From Pseudomonadota bacterium (GTDB lineage: Bacteria > Pseudomonadota > Gammaproteobacteria > Acidiferrobacterales > Acidiferrobacteraceae): a DNA stretch of 47,304 nt. The stretch spans positions 1 to 47,304 of the forward strand of contig JAKBUS010000013.1 of assembly GCA_021841585.1 (NCBI GenBank), in the 5' to 3' direction. A model generated the notes under the pieces. It did no database searches, was not told the DNA's origin, and worked only from the letters and a program-made list of their open reading frames with translations. Of this stretch, positions 31,860 to 41,048 are shown piece after piece (position 1 is the stretch's first letter; each line of letters opens with the position of its first letter). A program made the translations under genes and the position numbers.

Positions 31860-34340
31860 ATGAAGACCCAAGACCGCAAGGCCCGTTCGCGCCCCAAGAG
31901 GCGCGCGCCACCGAAGATCTCCCATACCCACAAACCCGCCGACCTTACCCCGCTCGACTGGCAGCGCGCCCTGCGCCGGCAGTTCGGGCGCGAGCAGGCG
32001 TTTCACTGGGAGAACGTCGGGGACGAGGCGATATTCTCCGATTTTCAGGTAAGCAACCCGGCGAGCCGATCCCGCTACCGGGTGACGGTCCGCGGGCTGC
32101 AGCCGGGCGACAACCGCTGTTCCTGTCCCGATTTCGCTACCAACGAGCTCGGCACCTGCAAGCATATAGAATTCGTGCTCGCGAGGCTCCTCAAGAAGCG
32201 CGGCGCCAAGGCCGCCTTCGCGCATGGCTATCATCCGGTGTTTTCGGAGCTCGTTTTGCATAACGATGGCCACCGCTCCGTCCGGTTCCGGCCGGGAAGC
32301 GCATGCCCCGCCGCTGTGCGCAAGGCAGCGGCGGGCCTCTTTGCGCAGTCCGGGGGCAATTTGTGCCCCGATCGTTTCGATGATCTGGAGTCCTTCATGA
32401 AGGAGGCGACCCGGGCCGGCCACGAGCTGCGGGTTCCCGACGAGGTGCTGGATTTTGTCGCCGGGTGGCGCGACGCTGCGCACCGCGCCCGGACCCTGGA
32501 TCGGCTGTTCCCAAAGGGCGCCGCCGACTGGGGCCGCGCGCGGCTCACGAAGCTTGCCCTCTACCCCTATCAGGTCGAGGGCGCCTTGTTCGCGGCGCGC
32601 GCCGGGCGCGCCCTCATAGGCGATGAGATGGGGCTTGGCAAGACCGCGCAGGCGATCGCCGCCGCTGAGATCCTGGCGCGCTATTTCGGGGTGTCGCGCG
32701 TGCTCGTGGTCTGCCCGACGTCGCTCAAATATCAGTGGCAGGGCGAGTTTTTGCGTTTTGCCGGGCGTAAGGCGCGGGTGATCGCCGGAGGCCGCGCGCA
32801 ACGACAGAAGGAGTACACGTGTGACGATTTCTGCAAGATCACCAATTACGAAAAGCTCGATCCGGATCTCGATCTCATCAGCGGCTGGGCGCCGGAACTC
32901 GTCATAGTCGATGAGGCGCAGCGCATCAAGAACTGGAATACCATCGCGGCACGCGCCTTGAAACGCATCGACAGCCCCTATGCCGTCGTACTCACGGGGA
33001 CGCCGCTCGAGAACAAGCTGGAGGAGCTCGTCTCTATCGTGCAATATGTCGATCAGCACAGGCTCGGGCCGACCTGGAGACTTCTGCATGAGCACCAGGT
33101 GCGCGACGAGGCCGGGCGCGTCATCGGTTACGCCGGTCTCGACACCATCGGCAAGACGCTCGCGCCGATCATGATCCGGCGGCGCAAGGCCGAGGTTCTG
33201 CGCCAGCTGCCGGAACGGACCGACAGCACCATCCTCGTCCCCATGACCGAGGCGCAGATGCGCTATCACGAGGACAACGCCGATATTGTCGCGCGCATCG
33301 TCCAGCGCTGGCGCAAGACGCGCTTTCTGTCGGATACGGATCAAAGGCGCCTGACCTGCGCCCTGCAGAACATGCGCATGGCATGCAACAGCACCTATCT
33401 GCTCGATCAGGACAGCGACCATGGCGTGAAGGCCGACGAAGTGGCGGCGCTGGTGGATGACCTTGCGGCGCAAGACGCCAAGGCCGTCATCTTCTCGCAG
33501 TGGACGCGCAGCCATGACATCGTCATCCGCAGGCTCAAGGCCCGCGGCCTGGGTTATGTGAGCTTTCATGGCGGAGTGCCCTCGGAAAAGCGCCCGGCGC
33601 TCGTGCAGCGGTTTCGCGACGATGCGGATTGCCGGGTCTTTCTGTCCACGGATGCCGGCAGCACCGGCCTCAATCTGCAGCATGCCACCACGCTCATCAA
33701 CATGGATCTGCCCTGGAACCCGGCGATTCTGGAGCAGCGTATCGCGCGCATTCACCGCATGGGGCAGAAGCGTCCGGTGCGCATCGTGAATCTCGTGGCC
33801 AAGGGGACCATAGAGGAGGGCATGCTGGGGGTGCTCGCTTTCAAGCGTTCGCTCTCGGCCGGTATTCTGGACGGAGGGGCGGGCGAGGTATCGCTGGGCG
33901 GCTCGCGCCTCAACCGTTTCATGAAGGACGTGGAGAACGTGACCGGGCGCATGGGGGAGGCCGCGGAAGTGGCGCCCGCCGAGGAACGCGCCTTCGAGTC
34001 CGTGGCGGCGAAGGCGGGTGCGGGATCGCGCGGGGAGGGTGCCGCCGGTGATGGCGGGCCTGCGTCGGCGGTCCCGGGGGAGGGGCGTGACCGGTCCTCG
34101 CCTGCCACGGCGCATGTCCCGAATGATCCCTGGGCAGCCCTCGCGGGCCTTGGCCGTCAGCTGCTCGGCGCCTTTACGGCCACTCACGATGATGGCGCCG
34201 CCCATCCGTGGGTTGAGCGCGACGCGGCGAGCGGCCGATCCTCGCTCAAGATCCCGCTGCCGCCACCGGATGTGGCCCGTGAACTGGTTGCCGCGCTGGC
34301 GCGGTTCATGGACGCGTTCCAGGGCCACGATTCCTCGTGA
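31860..34340 (+). CDS. SWIM zinc-finger SNF2-family helicase
   Basis: An 826-residue SF2 DNA translocase. The SWIM finger CSCPDFATNELGTCKH (C87, C89, C100, H102) is followed by the SNF2 core: DEMGLGKT Walker A near residue 255, VDEAQRIKN Walker B, LTGTPLENKLEEL, and the helicase C-terminal motifs VIFSQWTRSHD, FHGGVPSEKR, STDAGSTGLNLQ and RIARIHRMGQKRPV. The C-terminal 150 residues are a low-complexity Ala/Gly/Glu region. It probably remodels protein-DNA complexes in repair or transcription. GAGGAA precedes the ATG. The 172-base gap after sua5 suggests a separate unit. Confidence 0.92.
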   Translation: MKTQDRKARSRPKRRAPPKISHTHKPADLTPLDWQRALRRQFGREQAFHWENVGDEAIFSDFQVSNPASRSRYRVTVRGLQPGDNRCSCPDFATNELGTCKHIEFVLARLLKKRGAKAAFAHGYHPVFSELVLHNDGHRSVRFRPGSACPAAVRKAAAGLFAQSGGNLCPDRFDDLESFMKEATRAGHELRVPDEVLDFVAGWRDAAHRARTLDRLFPKGAADWGRARLTKLALYPYQVEGALFAARAGRALIGDEMGLGKTAQAIAAAEILARYFGVSRVLVVCPTSLKYQWQGEFLRFAGRKARVIAGGRAQRQKEYTCDDFCKITNYEKLDPDLDLISGWAPELVIVDEAQRIKNWNTIAARALKRIDSPYAVVLTGTPLENKLEELVSIVQYVDQHRLGPTWRLLHEHQVRDEAGRVIGYAGLDTIGKTLAPIMIRRRKAEVLRQLPERTDSTILVPMTEAQMRYHEDNADIVARIVQRWRKTRFLSDTDQRRLTCALQNMRMACNSTYLLDQDSDHGVKADEVAALVDDLAAQDAKAVIFSQWTRSHDIVIRRLKARGLGYVSFHGGVPSEKRPALVQRFRDDADCRVFLSTDAGSTGLNLQHATTLINMDLPWNPAILEQRIARIHRMGQKRPVRIVNLVAKGTIEEGMLGVLAFKRSLSAGILDGGAGEVSLGGSRLNRFMKDVENVTGRMGEAAEVAPAEERAFESVAAKAGAGSRGEGAAGDGGPASAVPGEGRDRSSPATAHVPNDPWAALAGLGRQLLGAFTATHDDGAAHPWVERDAASGRSSLKIPLPPPDVARELVAALARFMDAFQGHDSS

Positions 34341-34835
34341 CAGCCGGTAGCCGACGGCGCGCCGTCCGAGCCTGTGGGGGGATCGGGGCATCGCGCCGGT
34401 CCACGCTAAAGCACCAAGGCGGTGGCAGGCCGGCGCGCGGGATCGAGGGTTGAACGCAAGACGCGTGCTGCCAGGAGACCTCATGATTGGCGGGGAGGTG
34501 TGCGCACGGGGCGGGTCGTGCAATGAGACATCTCGAATGCGTGCTGGCATGATATGCGCACCTATCCATCACGCACCATGAGCCGGTGCTGCGAGAGGCC
34601 TGCGTACAGGACCGCGTGGGCCCCGATTTCCCCCTTTACCGCCCCTTTGCGGCCGTGATGAGCCTGTTACTGCGGCGCCGGTGCGCGGATTCGATGCGAG
34701 GTTGTCGAGGTGGAAGCCGTCCGATGGCCGAGGCGCGAGGGACAGGAGGCGCTGGTTGTGACACAATGCCCGCACTTTGCGACATCCGGCCACGCTGAAG
34801 AGGTTTATGGGCTGGAACCGACGTTGGGAGGTCTG
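34341..34835. other. Intergenic stretch before purE, no gene seen
   Basis: About 500 bases without a supportable gene. Open frames here lack family motifs; the frame that precedes purE (from 34710) is best read as untranslated leader because a good ribosome-binding site sits directly before the internal ATG at 34836. No tRNA-like cloverleaf or strong promoter stood out by eye. Confidence 0.5.
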
Positions 34836-35327
34836 ATGGCGGCACTTGTCGGCATCATCATGGGGTCGCGTTCCGATTGGGACACGATGCGGCATGGCGC
34901 GCAGACACTGAGCGATCTCGGCATTGCCCATGAGGTCCAGGTCGTCTCGGCGCATCGTACCCCCGATCTGCTCTTCACTTATGCCGCGCAGGCCGAGGGT
35001 CGCGGGCTGCGCGCGATCATCGCCGGCGCTGGTGGCGCCGCCCATCTCCCCGGCATGGTGGCCGCCAAGACCACGCTTCCGGTCTTGGGTGTGCCCGTGC
35101 AGTCCCAGGCCCTGAACGGGCTCGATTCGCTGTTGTCCATCGTCCAGATGCCGGCCGGCGTGCCGGTCGCCACCTTTGCCATCGGCAAGGCCGGGGCGAT
35201 CAATGCCGCATTGTTCGCGGGCGCGCTGCTTGCCGGATACGATAGCGCGATCCGCGAGGCGCTCGCGGCCTTCCGGGTCCGGCAGACCGAAGCCGTTCTA
35301 GCCCATGGAGATCCGCGCGTCCCATGA
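34836..35327 (+). CDS. purE: N5-carboxyaminoimidazole ribonucleotide mutase
   Basis: A 163-residue PurE, class I, converting N5-CAIR to CAIR in purine synthesis. The N-terminus reads [16 protein letters not shown], followed by VVSAHRTPD and [19 protein letters not shown], the substrate-binding loops with the catalytic His. GGGAGG (34826-34831) supports the ATG at 34836. The stop overlaps the purK start by four bases. Confidence 0.96.
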   Translation: MAALVGIIMGSRSDWDTMRHGAQTLSDLGIAHEVQVVSAHRTPDLLFTYAAQAEGRGLRAIIAGAGGAAHLPGMVAAKTTLPVLGVPVQSQALNGLDSLLSIVQMPAGVPVATFAIGKAGAINAALFAGALLAGYDSAIREALAAFRVRQTEAVLAHGDPRVP

Positions 35328-36418
35328 TCGTCGGCATCATCGGCGGAGGTCAACTTGCGCAGATGCTGGCCATGGCCGGTCAGCCGCTTGGCATCCGTTG
35401 CCTCTTTCTGGACCCCGCCCCGGATGCCTGCGCGCGCACGACCGGCGAGTTATTGTGCGGCGACTACGGCGACGACCGCCTGTTAGACGAGCTCGCGCGC
35501 CGCGCCACGGTCGTGACCTATGAGTTCGAGAACGTGCCGGAGGCGGGTCTTCGCCGTCTCGCCTCTCGGGTGAGCGTGCATCCTCACCCCCAGGCGCTCG
35601 CCCTGGCGCGCGACCGCTGGCACGAGAAGCGCCTGTTTGCCGACCTCCACATACCGACACCCCCGTTCGTGGCCGTCGATACGCGCGCGGACCTGGAACG
35701 GGCGCTTGCCATCACCGGTTGGCCGGCGGTCCTGAAGACCCGCACCATGGGCTACGACGGCAAGGGTCAGCGGGTCCTGCGCGGTCCCGCCGACGTCGAT
35801 GGTGCGTTCGCCGCGCTCTTTGGCGCGCCATTGATCCTGGAGGGCTTCGTGGCCTTCGATCGCGAGATCTCGGTGGTCGCCGTGCGCAGCGCCACGGGCG
35901 ACGTGCGCTTCTATCCGCTGACCGAGAATGTCCACAGAAACGGCGTCCTTGTGCAATCGCAAGCGCGTCCCGGGGACCCGATGACGGCGCGCGCCGAGGA
36001 CTATGTCGGCCGGCTCCTTGCGCATTTCGCCTATGTGGGCGTGCTGGCCGTGGAGTTCTTCCAGAAGGGCGATACGCTACTCGCCAATGAGATGGCACCA
36101 CGGGTGCACAACTCCGGCCACTGGACGATGGAGGGCGCTGAGACCAGCCAGTTCGAGAATCACCTGCGCGCCGTGCTGGGCCTGCCGCTTGGCGCCACGC
36201 ACGCGCTAGCACCCTCGGGCATGGTCAATTTCGTGGGCCGCCTGCCCGAGGCATCGGCGGTGCTCGCCGTACCCGGCGCCCATCTTCATGTCTATGGCAA
36301 GGTCGCGCGGCCAGGCCGCAAGCTCGGCCATGCCACGGTGCGCGCCCCTCGCGAACCGGATGTCCAAGACGCCCTGGCGCGCCTGCGCGTGCTCGCCGAG
36401 GCCGGCGGCACGATTTAG
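35324..36418 (+). CDS. purK: N5-carboxyaminoimidazole ribonucleotide synthase
   Basis: A 364-residue ATP-grasp enzyme that joins bicarbonate to AIR using [31 protein letters not shown], the ATP-grasp segment [29 protein letters not shown] and [32 protein letters not shown] are all intact. It is translationally coupled to purE, so the two handle the unstable N5-CAIR intermediate together. The stop codon overlaps the stop of the convergent DinB-family gene. Confidence 0.96.
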   Translation: MIVGIIGGGQLAQMLAMAGQPLGIRCLFLDPAPDACARTTGELLCGDYGDDRLLDELARRATVVTYEFENVPEAGLRRLASRVSVHPHPQALALARDRWHEKRLFADLHIPTPPFVAVDTRADLERALAITGWPAVLKTRTMGYDGKGQRVLRGPADVDGAFAALFGAPLILEGFVAFDREISVVAVRSATGDVRFYPLTENVHRNGVLVQSQARPGDPMTARAEDYVGRLLAHFAYVGVLAVEFFQKGDTLLANEMAPRVHNSGHWTMEGAETSQFENHLRAVLGLPLGATHALAPSGMVNFVGRLPEASAVLAVPGAHLHVYGKVARPGRKLGHATVRAPREPDVQDALARLRVLAEAGGTI

Positions 36419-36942
36419 CCCACGATCCGCTCCTTTTCCCGCCACTCCATGTATTCCGGGGCCTCCACGTCCTGTTGACGCATCAGCAGGTCCATTTGCC
36501 CCAGATGATAGGCATGGTGGCCGAGAATGGACCATAGGAGGCCCATTCCCGTGTAGTGACGGCCGGCGAACGCGAGCGGCTTGTCGAGGTCGCCGGCGCC
36601 GAGGGCCGCGAGGCGTCCCATGTTCTTCTGGTGGCGCTGCTCATAGACGTCGATAAAGCTCGGGACGGTCTTCACGGCCTCGATCACTGGGTCCTTTTCC
36701 GGCATCGGCATGGTCCCGTTCGCGGGGATCGCGGGCAACTGGCTGATCCAATGCGACTCGGTCGTCGCCAGGTGGCGGGACAGCGCGGCGATGGTGATCT
36801 TATTGATGCGTGACCCAAGATAGAGGGCCTTTGAATCCTTCGGTATGCCCAGCCATTGGGGCTCACCCACGGCGCGCAGATAGTCGAATGTGTGCAGGAC
36901 CTGTTCATTGAACAGTGACCGAAAGCGTTCCAGTTCCGTCAT
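36415..36942 (-). CDS. DinB-family protein
   Basis: A 175-residue four-helix protein of the DinB/YfiT superfamily. Candidate metal-binding histidines are H57 in LSRHLATTESHW and those of LGHHAYHLGQMD near residue 140. Members are metal-dependent thiol-using enzymes or stress proteins; the substrate is unknown. GGAGG precedes the ATG. The 3' end overlaps purK tail to tail by four bases. The gap to the next gene on the right is 124 bases. Confidence 0.85.
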   Translation of the reverse strand: MTELERFRSLFNEQVLHTFDYLRAVGEPQWLGIPKDSKALYLGSRINKITIAALSRHLATTESHWISQLPAIPANGTMPMPEKDPVIEAVKTVPSFIDVYEQRHQKNMGRLAALGAGDLDKPLAFAGRHYTGMGLLWSILGHHAYHLGQMDLLMRQQDVEAPEYMEWREKERIVG

Positions 36943-37066
36943 AAGAAAACCTCCGTAAATGTGTCGGGGAGCGGCTTGTTCCTGACTGCAAAATACCGAT
37001 CATAGGCCCGCGGGCATGACCATAATGGGGCCGAACGGCGGTCTGCAGGCCTTATCGGGAGGCCAC

Positions 37067-38398
37067 TTAGGTCCCTCGAGGTGCCGCGAAGCCGTGCCGG
37101 CGCAGGCGCCGGTAGAGGGTGCGTTCACTGACGCCCAGGGCGTCGGCCATTGCCCGGCGTTTGCCTTGGTAGCGTTCGGCGAGGGCCTCGAGCTGTTCGC
37201 GCTCCAGGCCCCCCCAGTTGGGGGCCGTGGCCGCGCCGATATCGGTGCCCGTCTCCTCGAGACCGAGGTCGCCCGGTTCTATGACTTGCTCATGGCAGAG
37301 CGCCACGGCGCGTTGCAGGACATTGCGCAGCTCGCGCACGTTTCCCGGGAAGTCGTGTTGCATGAGGCGTATCCAGGCCGCCTCGCTCAATCGCGCGTGG
37401 CGGCCGTTGGCGGCGTTGATGCGCGCGAGCAGGGCCTCGACCAAAAGCGGGATGTCCGCGCGGCGCTCGCGCAACGACGGTAGGGCGATGGTAATGCATG
37501 CGATACGGTAGTAGAGGTCTTCCCGGAACAGGCCGCCGGCGACGGCGTTCTTGAGATCCCTGTTGGTGGCCGCCACGAGCCGGACGTCGGCATGGAGCGT
37601 CTCGCGTCCCCCGACTCGACGGAATGTCCCGCTCTCCAGGACGCGTAGTAGCTTGGCCTGCATGGCAAGCGGGATCTCACCGATCTCATCCAAGAACAGC
37701 GTGCCGTTGCACCCGTCCTCGAAGAGCCCGGCCTTGCGCCCCACGCAGCCCGTGAATGCACCGGCTTCGTGTCCGAACATCTCGCTCTCAAACAAGTTTT
37801 CCGGGAGCGTCGTGCAGTCGATGGCCACGAATGGGCCGCCCCGGCGTGGGCTGTGATCATGTAGGTAGCGGGCGGCGAGTTCCTTGCCGACCCCGCTCTC
37901 CCCGGTGAGCAGCACCGGCGCCGGGCTGGCCGCGGCCTGGCTCAATTGATCAATGGCATGCAGCAAGGGGCGCGAACGCCCCACCATGCGCATCTCCTCG
38001 CAGTTCATGGCCTCCGGCGGCGCAAGCCTCTGGATCGACTCCCCCAGATAGGTCTCGCCGTCCGGGAGCACGACCGGGTGCCCCTTGATCCCGACATATT
38101 CGGGGCGGCCCTTACCGTCGAAGTGGGTATGCACGACACGCTGGATCTCGCCGCACGCAAACACCTGTTGATGGGGACAGTCCTCGCCATGCAGGTGGCA
38201 GGGTGTGTCGCGATGGTGCGAGACTTCATAGCAATGGCGGCCGATCAACTGCTCGCTCTTCACCCCGTAGGTGGTGCGGTAGGCGCAGTTGGCGGCGATG
38301 ATCCGGTAGGCACGGTCAATGAGCACGGCCGGGTGGTCGTGCATGTCGATCAAGGACTGCACGGATTCGTGGAGACGCGATGCTGACAGCTTTGACAT
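37067..38398 (-). CDS. Sigma-54-dependent activator with cysteine-rich PAS domain
   Basis: A 443-residue transcription activator. The N-terminal PAS domain (about 10-130: MHDHPAVLIDRAYRIIAANCAY) contains C56, C67, C74 and C82 in a HCYEV...CHLHGEDCPH context that could bind a metal or react with sulfur. The AAA+ domain (about 140-370) has GESGVGKE Walker A and [10 protein letters not shown] Walker B, and the C-terminus is a Fis-type helix-turn-helix (GKRRAMADALGVSERTLYRRLRRHGF). The sigma-54 contact loop is GAFTGC (213-218) instead of GAFTGA. It is divergent from the dsrE-like operon, which has a sigma-54 promoter, so it very probably activates that operon. Confidence 0.9.
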   Translation of the reverse strand: MSKLSASRLHESVQSLIDMHDHPAVLIDRAYRIIAANCAYRTTYGVKSEQLIGRHCYEVSHHRDTPCHLHGEDCPHQQVFACGEIQRVVHTHFDGKGRPEYVGIKGHPVVLPDGETYLGESIQRLAPPEAMNCEEMRMVGRSRPLLHAIDQLSQAAASPAPVLLTGESGVGKELAARYLHDHSPRRGGPFVAIDCTTLPENLFESEMFGHEAGAFTGCVGRKAGLFEDGCNGTLFLDEIGEIPLAMQAKLLRVLESGTFRRVGGRETLHADVRLVAATNRDLKNAVAGGLFREDLYYRIACITIALPSLRERRADIPLLVEALLARINAANGRHARLSEAAWIRLMQHDFPGNVRELRNVLQRAVALCHEQVIEPGDLGLEETGTDIGAATAPNWGGLEREQLEALAERYQGKRRAMADALGVSERTLYRRLRRHGFAAPRGT

Positions 38399-38434
38399 GC
38401 TGTCATGACAGCACTGTCACCGATGTCATGTCAA
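38392..38434. promoter_or_regulatory. Upstream activator site, TGTCA/TGACA repeats and palindrome
   Basis: GCTGTCATGACAGC (38399-38412) is a perfect 14-base palindrome, flanked by TTGACAT (38392-38398), CTGTCAC (38414-38420), ATGTCAT and ATGTCAA (38423-38434). It lies about 100 bases upstream of the -24/-12 promoter, the usual distance for an enhancer of a sigma-54 activator, and it overlaps the activator's own start codon, so autoregulation is likely. Confidence 0.65.
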
Positions 38435-38503
38435 GCGGCCGCGCGGTGGTGTCGGGCCCCGTATATATCGGGCCTTGCAGGCCATGGCGCCCAAGGACGG
38501 GCG

Positions 38504-38519
38504 CGGCACGAGTATTGCT
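38504..38519 (+). promoter_or_regulatory. Sigma-54 (-24/-12) promoter of the sulfur operon
   Basis: CGGCACGAGTATTGCT matches the consensus TGGCACG-N4-TTGCW at every position but the first. GG (38505-38506) and GC (38517-38518) have the exact ten-base separation. The expected start site near 38530 leaves about 50 bases of leader before the ATG at 38579. Confidence 0.8.
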
Positions 38520-38578
38520 TTAGGGCCTCCGTGGTAAGCACCACACCCTGATTTGTCCGTGACCTCAATAGGAATCTC

Positions 38579-38968
38579 ATGTCCGATAGCATACGCATCA
38601 TCCTGACCTCGGGAACCCGGGAGAAGCTGCAAATGGCCGCCATGACCGCCGCTGTGGCCGCGGCCGGCGGGACCGATGTCGGCATCTTCGTATCCATGAA
38701 CGCCCTGCCGTATTTCCGCCGCGAGGGCGCCCCCGAGGCCCCTGTCGAAGGCGAGGTCGGGCATGCCCTCAAGGCCCGCAACGCGCCACGCTTTCTCGAT
38801 CTCTTCGCGCAGGCCGTCGATCTTGGGTCGGCGCGGGTCTACCCATGTTCCATGGCCCTGGACGTCCTGTCCCTGAGACCAGCTGATCTCGTCCCCTATC
38901 TGGAAAAACCCACCGGCCTCACCAAGTTCCTGAGCGAACTGGAAGGCAGCCACGTCCTTACTTTCTGA
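38579..38968 (+). CDS. DsrE-family sulfurtransferase-like protein
   Basis: A 129-residue soluble DsrE/DsrF-like protein: IRIILTSGTREKLQMAAMTAAVAAAGGTDVGIFVSMNALPYF, with a conserved Cys in RVYPCSMALDVLSL. Such proteins pass sulfane sulfur between carriers, commonly with TusA. AGGA precedes the ATG. It is the first gene of the sigma-54-controlled operon with tusA, the SQR-like gene and DUF1641. Confidence 0.85.
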   Translation: MSDSIRIILTSGTREKLQMAAMTAAVAAAGGTDVGIFVSMNALPYFRREGAPEAPVEGEVGHALKARNAPRFLDLFAQAVDLGSARVYPCSMALDVLSLRPADLVPYLEKPTGLTKFLSELEGSHVLTF

Positions 38969-38982
38969 AGGGAAGGGAAGAA

Positions 38983-39213
38983 ATGAGTGAAACCAGGATC
39001 GTCGATGCCCGCGGAAGCTTCTGTCCCGGACCTCTCATGGAATTGATCGCCGCAATGAAGACCGCGACCGTAGGCGACGAGCTCGAGGTCCTATCCACCG
39101 ACCGGGGGTCGGCCGAGGATATCCCGGAGTGGATCAAAAAGGTTGGCCACACATTGGTATCCAGTTCGGAGGAGGGTGGCGTCTACCACCTGCGCGTTCG
39201 CAAGGCCAAATAA
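38983..39213 (+). CDS. tusA: TusA-family sulfur carrier
   Basis: A 76-residue protein with the TusA signature: RGSFCPGPLMEL, with the persulfide-carrying C14 in CPGP. GGGAAGG lies just before the ATG, 14 bases after the dsrE-like stop. In sulfur oxidisers TusA carries sulfur atoms to the oxidation machinery, and the pairing with DsrE-like and SQR-like genes supports that use here over tRNA thiolation. Confidence 0.93.
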   Translation: MSETRIVDARGSFCPGPLMELIAAMKTATVGDELEVLSTDRGSAEDIPEWIKKVGHTLVSSSEEGGVYHLRVRKAK

Positions 39214-39249
39214 CGTCTTCATGCCAAAGGCGGGAGGAGCGATAACTTC

Positions 39250-40386
39250 ATGAAAAGAATACTCATAGTGGGTGGTGGCACGGGCGGGACGATCCTTGCA
39301 AACAACCTTGCCCGCAGGCTTCGGCCGGAGATCGACGGCGCGCGCGTATCGGTGACCATGCTATCGGCCAGTGCGCGCCACATGTATCAGCCAGGACTGC
39401 TCTACGTCGCGTTTGGCAAAATGGCCCCGTCCGAGCTCTACGCCGACCAAAAGACCCTGCTCGACCCGGTGATTCACTTCCACGTCGATCCCGTGGAATC
39501 TTTCGATCTCGACCATAACGAGGTCAAGACCAAGGGCGGGAGCGTCTACGATTATGATTATCTGGCGATCTGCACGGGTTCACGCCCGGAGCTCGTCTCC
39601 GTCCCCGGCCTTATGGAAAACGCCCACCATGTGTATACCGAGGACGCGGCCGTAAAGACCGCCGAGGCCCTGAGGACCTTCGAGGGCGGACGGATCGCCA
39701 TCGTCACCGGGGTCCCGCACAAGTGCCCCATGGTGCCGCTCGAGCTCACCTTCATGATGTACGACTACTTCAAGGACCGTGACCTTCTGGACAAGGTCAG
39801 TTTTATGTATACCTACCCCATAGGCCGCATCCATTCCCTGGAGAACGTCGCCAAGTGGGCGGCTCCGGAATTCGATCGCATGGGCGTGCGCTACGAAACG
39901 CTGTTCAACGCCCGAGAGGTCGATGGCGTCAAAAAGTGCGTGCATAGCGAAGAGGGGAGCAAGGTGGAGTTCGACCTGCTGATAGCCGTCCCGCCCCACA
40001 AGGGCATGGAGGTGATAGAGCAAAATAAGCTCGGGACCGCGGGATGGATACCCACCAATCGTGCGACGCTTGCCATGGAAGGCCGAAACAACGTATTCGT
40101 GCTTGGCGACACCACGAACCTGCCGATCAGCAAGGCCGGCTCCACGGCGCATTACGAGGCCGAGGTGCTGGGCGAGAACCTTGCGCGGCTTGTAACCCAG
40201 GGCGGGGCCATGCGTTTCTATGAAGGCAAGGTCTTTTGCTTTATCGAGGCCGGCAAGGACCGCGCCACCTACGCATCATTCGACTACAAGAATCCGCCTC
40301 AGCCCCGGCCACCGTCGCGCGCCATCCACTGGTTCAAGCTCGCCTACAATCGCTTGTACTGGAATAGCGTGCGCGGCCTGCTGTAA
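39250..40386 (+). CDS. SQR-like FAD-dependent oxidoreductase (sulfide:quinone type)
   Basis: A 378-residue flavoprotein. The N-terminal dinucleotide fold is RILIVGGGTGGTILANNLAR, the second FAD motif is NNVFVLGDTTNLPISKAGSTAHYEAEVLGENL, and ICTGSRPELV lies between. Cysteines at C159 (VPHKCPMVPLE), C230 and C330 (KVFCFIEAG) suit the disulfide or polysulfide chemistry of sulfide:quinone oxidoreductases. The C-terminal amphipathic end (HWFKLAYNRLYWNSVRGLL) may bind the membrane. GGAGGAGC precedes the ATG. It probably oxidises sulfide or a protein-bound persulfide into the quinone pool, with TusA/DsrE as sulfur acceptors; the exact SQR type is not resolved. Confidence 0.85.
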   Translation: MKRILIVGGGTGGTILANNLARRLRPEIDGARVSVTMLSASARHMYQPGLLYVAFGKMAPSELYADQKTLLDPVIHFHVDPVESFDLDHNEVKTKGGSVYDYDYLAICTGSRPELVSVPGLMENAHHVYTEDAAVKTAEALRTFEGGRIAIVTGVPHKCPMVPLELTFMMYDYFKDRDLLDKVSFMYTYPIGRIHSLENVAKWAAPEFDRMGVRYETLFNAREVDGVKKCVHSEEGSKVEFDLLIAVPPHKGMEVIEQNKLGTAGWIPTNRATLAMEGRNNVFVLGDTTNLPISKAGSTAHYEAEVLGENLARLVTQGGAMRFYEGKVFCFIEAGKDRATYASFDYKNPPQPRPPSRAIHWFKLAYNRLYWNSVRGLL

Positions 40387-40397
40387 GGAGCGATACC

Positions 40398-41048
40398 ATG
40401 CCAACCGATAATGCAAACGTGGGGGATGCGACGGCCATCCTGGTCGAGGCCGGATTCGAGACGCTGACCGACGAGATGGTCGGGCGCCTCGCGCAGGCCG
40501 CAAGCCAAGGACTCGACGTCCTGGACGACCTGCAGCGCCACCGCATACTGGAGATCCTGCCGCTCGTGGGTGAGTTCGCGGCCTCTGGCGACCTTGCCCG
40601 GCTGATGCGGCTCGCGCGCCTTATGGGCGCGGCCGAGGACGCCTTGACTGATGACCTCGTGACGAGGCTTGCCGGCCTTGCGAGCCAGGCCATGACCATC
40701 GTGGATCATGTCGCATGCGCCGATGACGGTCGCTACGCGCGCATATGGGAGCGCGTGAATGAGCGCCTCACGCCCGCGCTCGTCGATCGTGCCCTGAAGG
40801 CCTTGCCGGTACTGCTCGATCTCTTCGAGGGCGTCACGGCGAGCGGTGTCCTGGCGGATTTCGTGGAAGGCTTCGAGCGGCTCCAAGGGGAGCTTGCCAA
40901 GGCCCCGCGTCCGGGCGGAGGACTTGGCGGACTGTGGGCCCTCCTCAAGGATGCCGACAATCAGAGGGTCTTGCAGGCGCTTTTCATCTATGGGCGGCAC
41001 GCCCTCAAGATCGAGGGGTCGTCGGCGAGCGCGACTGGCGCACGATAA
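40398..41048 (+). CDS. DUF1641 protein
   Basis: A 216-residue helical protein of the DUF1641 type (LDVLDDLQRHRILEILPLVGEFAASGDLARLMRLARLMG, ALKALPVLLDLFEGVTASGVL, GLWALLKDADNQRVLQALFIYGRHA). Its role is unknown, but DUF1641 genes regularly follow SQR-like genes and may act in complex assembly or membrane attachment. AAGGAG lies directly after the SQR-like stop, so the two are in one operon. The last 44 bases overlap the convergent rusticyanin-like gene. Confidence 0.82.
   Translation: MPTDNANVGDATAILVEAGFETLTDEMVGRLAQAASQGLDVLDDLQRHRILEILPLVGEFAASGDLARLMRLARLMGAAEDALTDDLVTRLAGLASQAMTIVDHVACADDGRYARIWERVNERLTPALVDRALKALPVLLDLFEGVTASGVLADFVEGFERLQGELAKAPRPGGGLGGLWALLKDADNQRVLQALFIYGRHALKIEGSSASATGAR

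Noticed and set aside
31377-34550. Open frame of about 1057 codons on the minus strand
   Set aside because: It lies antisense to the SNF2 helicase and the end of the Sua5 gene. No motif is visible, and the sense strand carries complete helicase motifs.
34710-34835. Longer PurE with a 42-residue N-terminal extension
   Set aside because: PurE proteins begin close to the [11 protein letters not shown] segment, and GGGAGG directly precedes the ATG at 34836.
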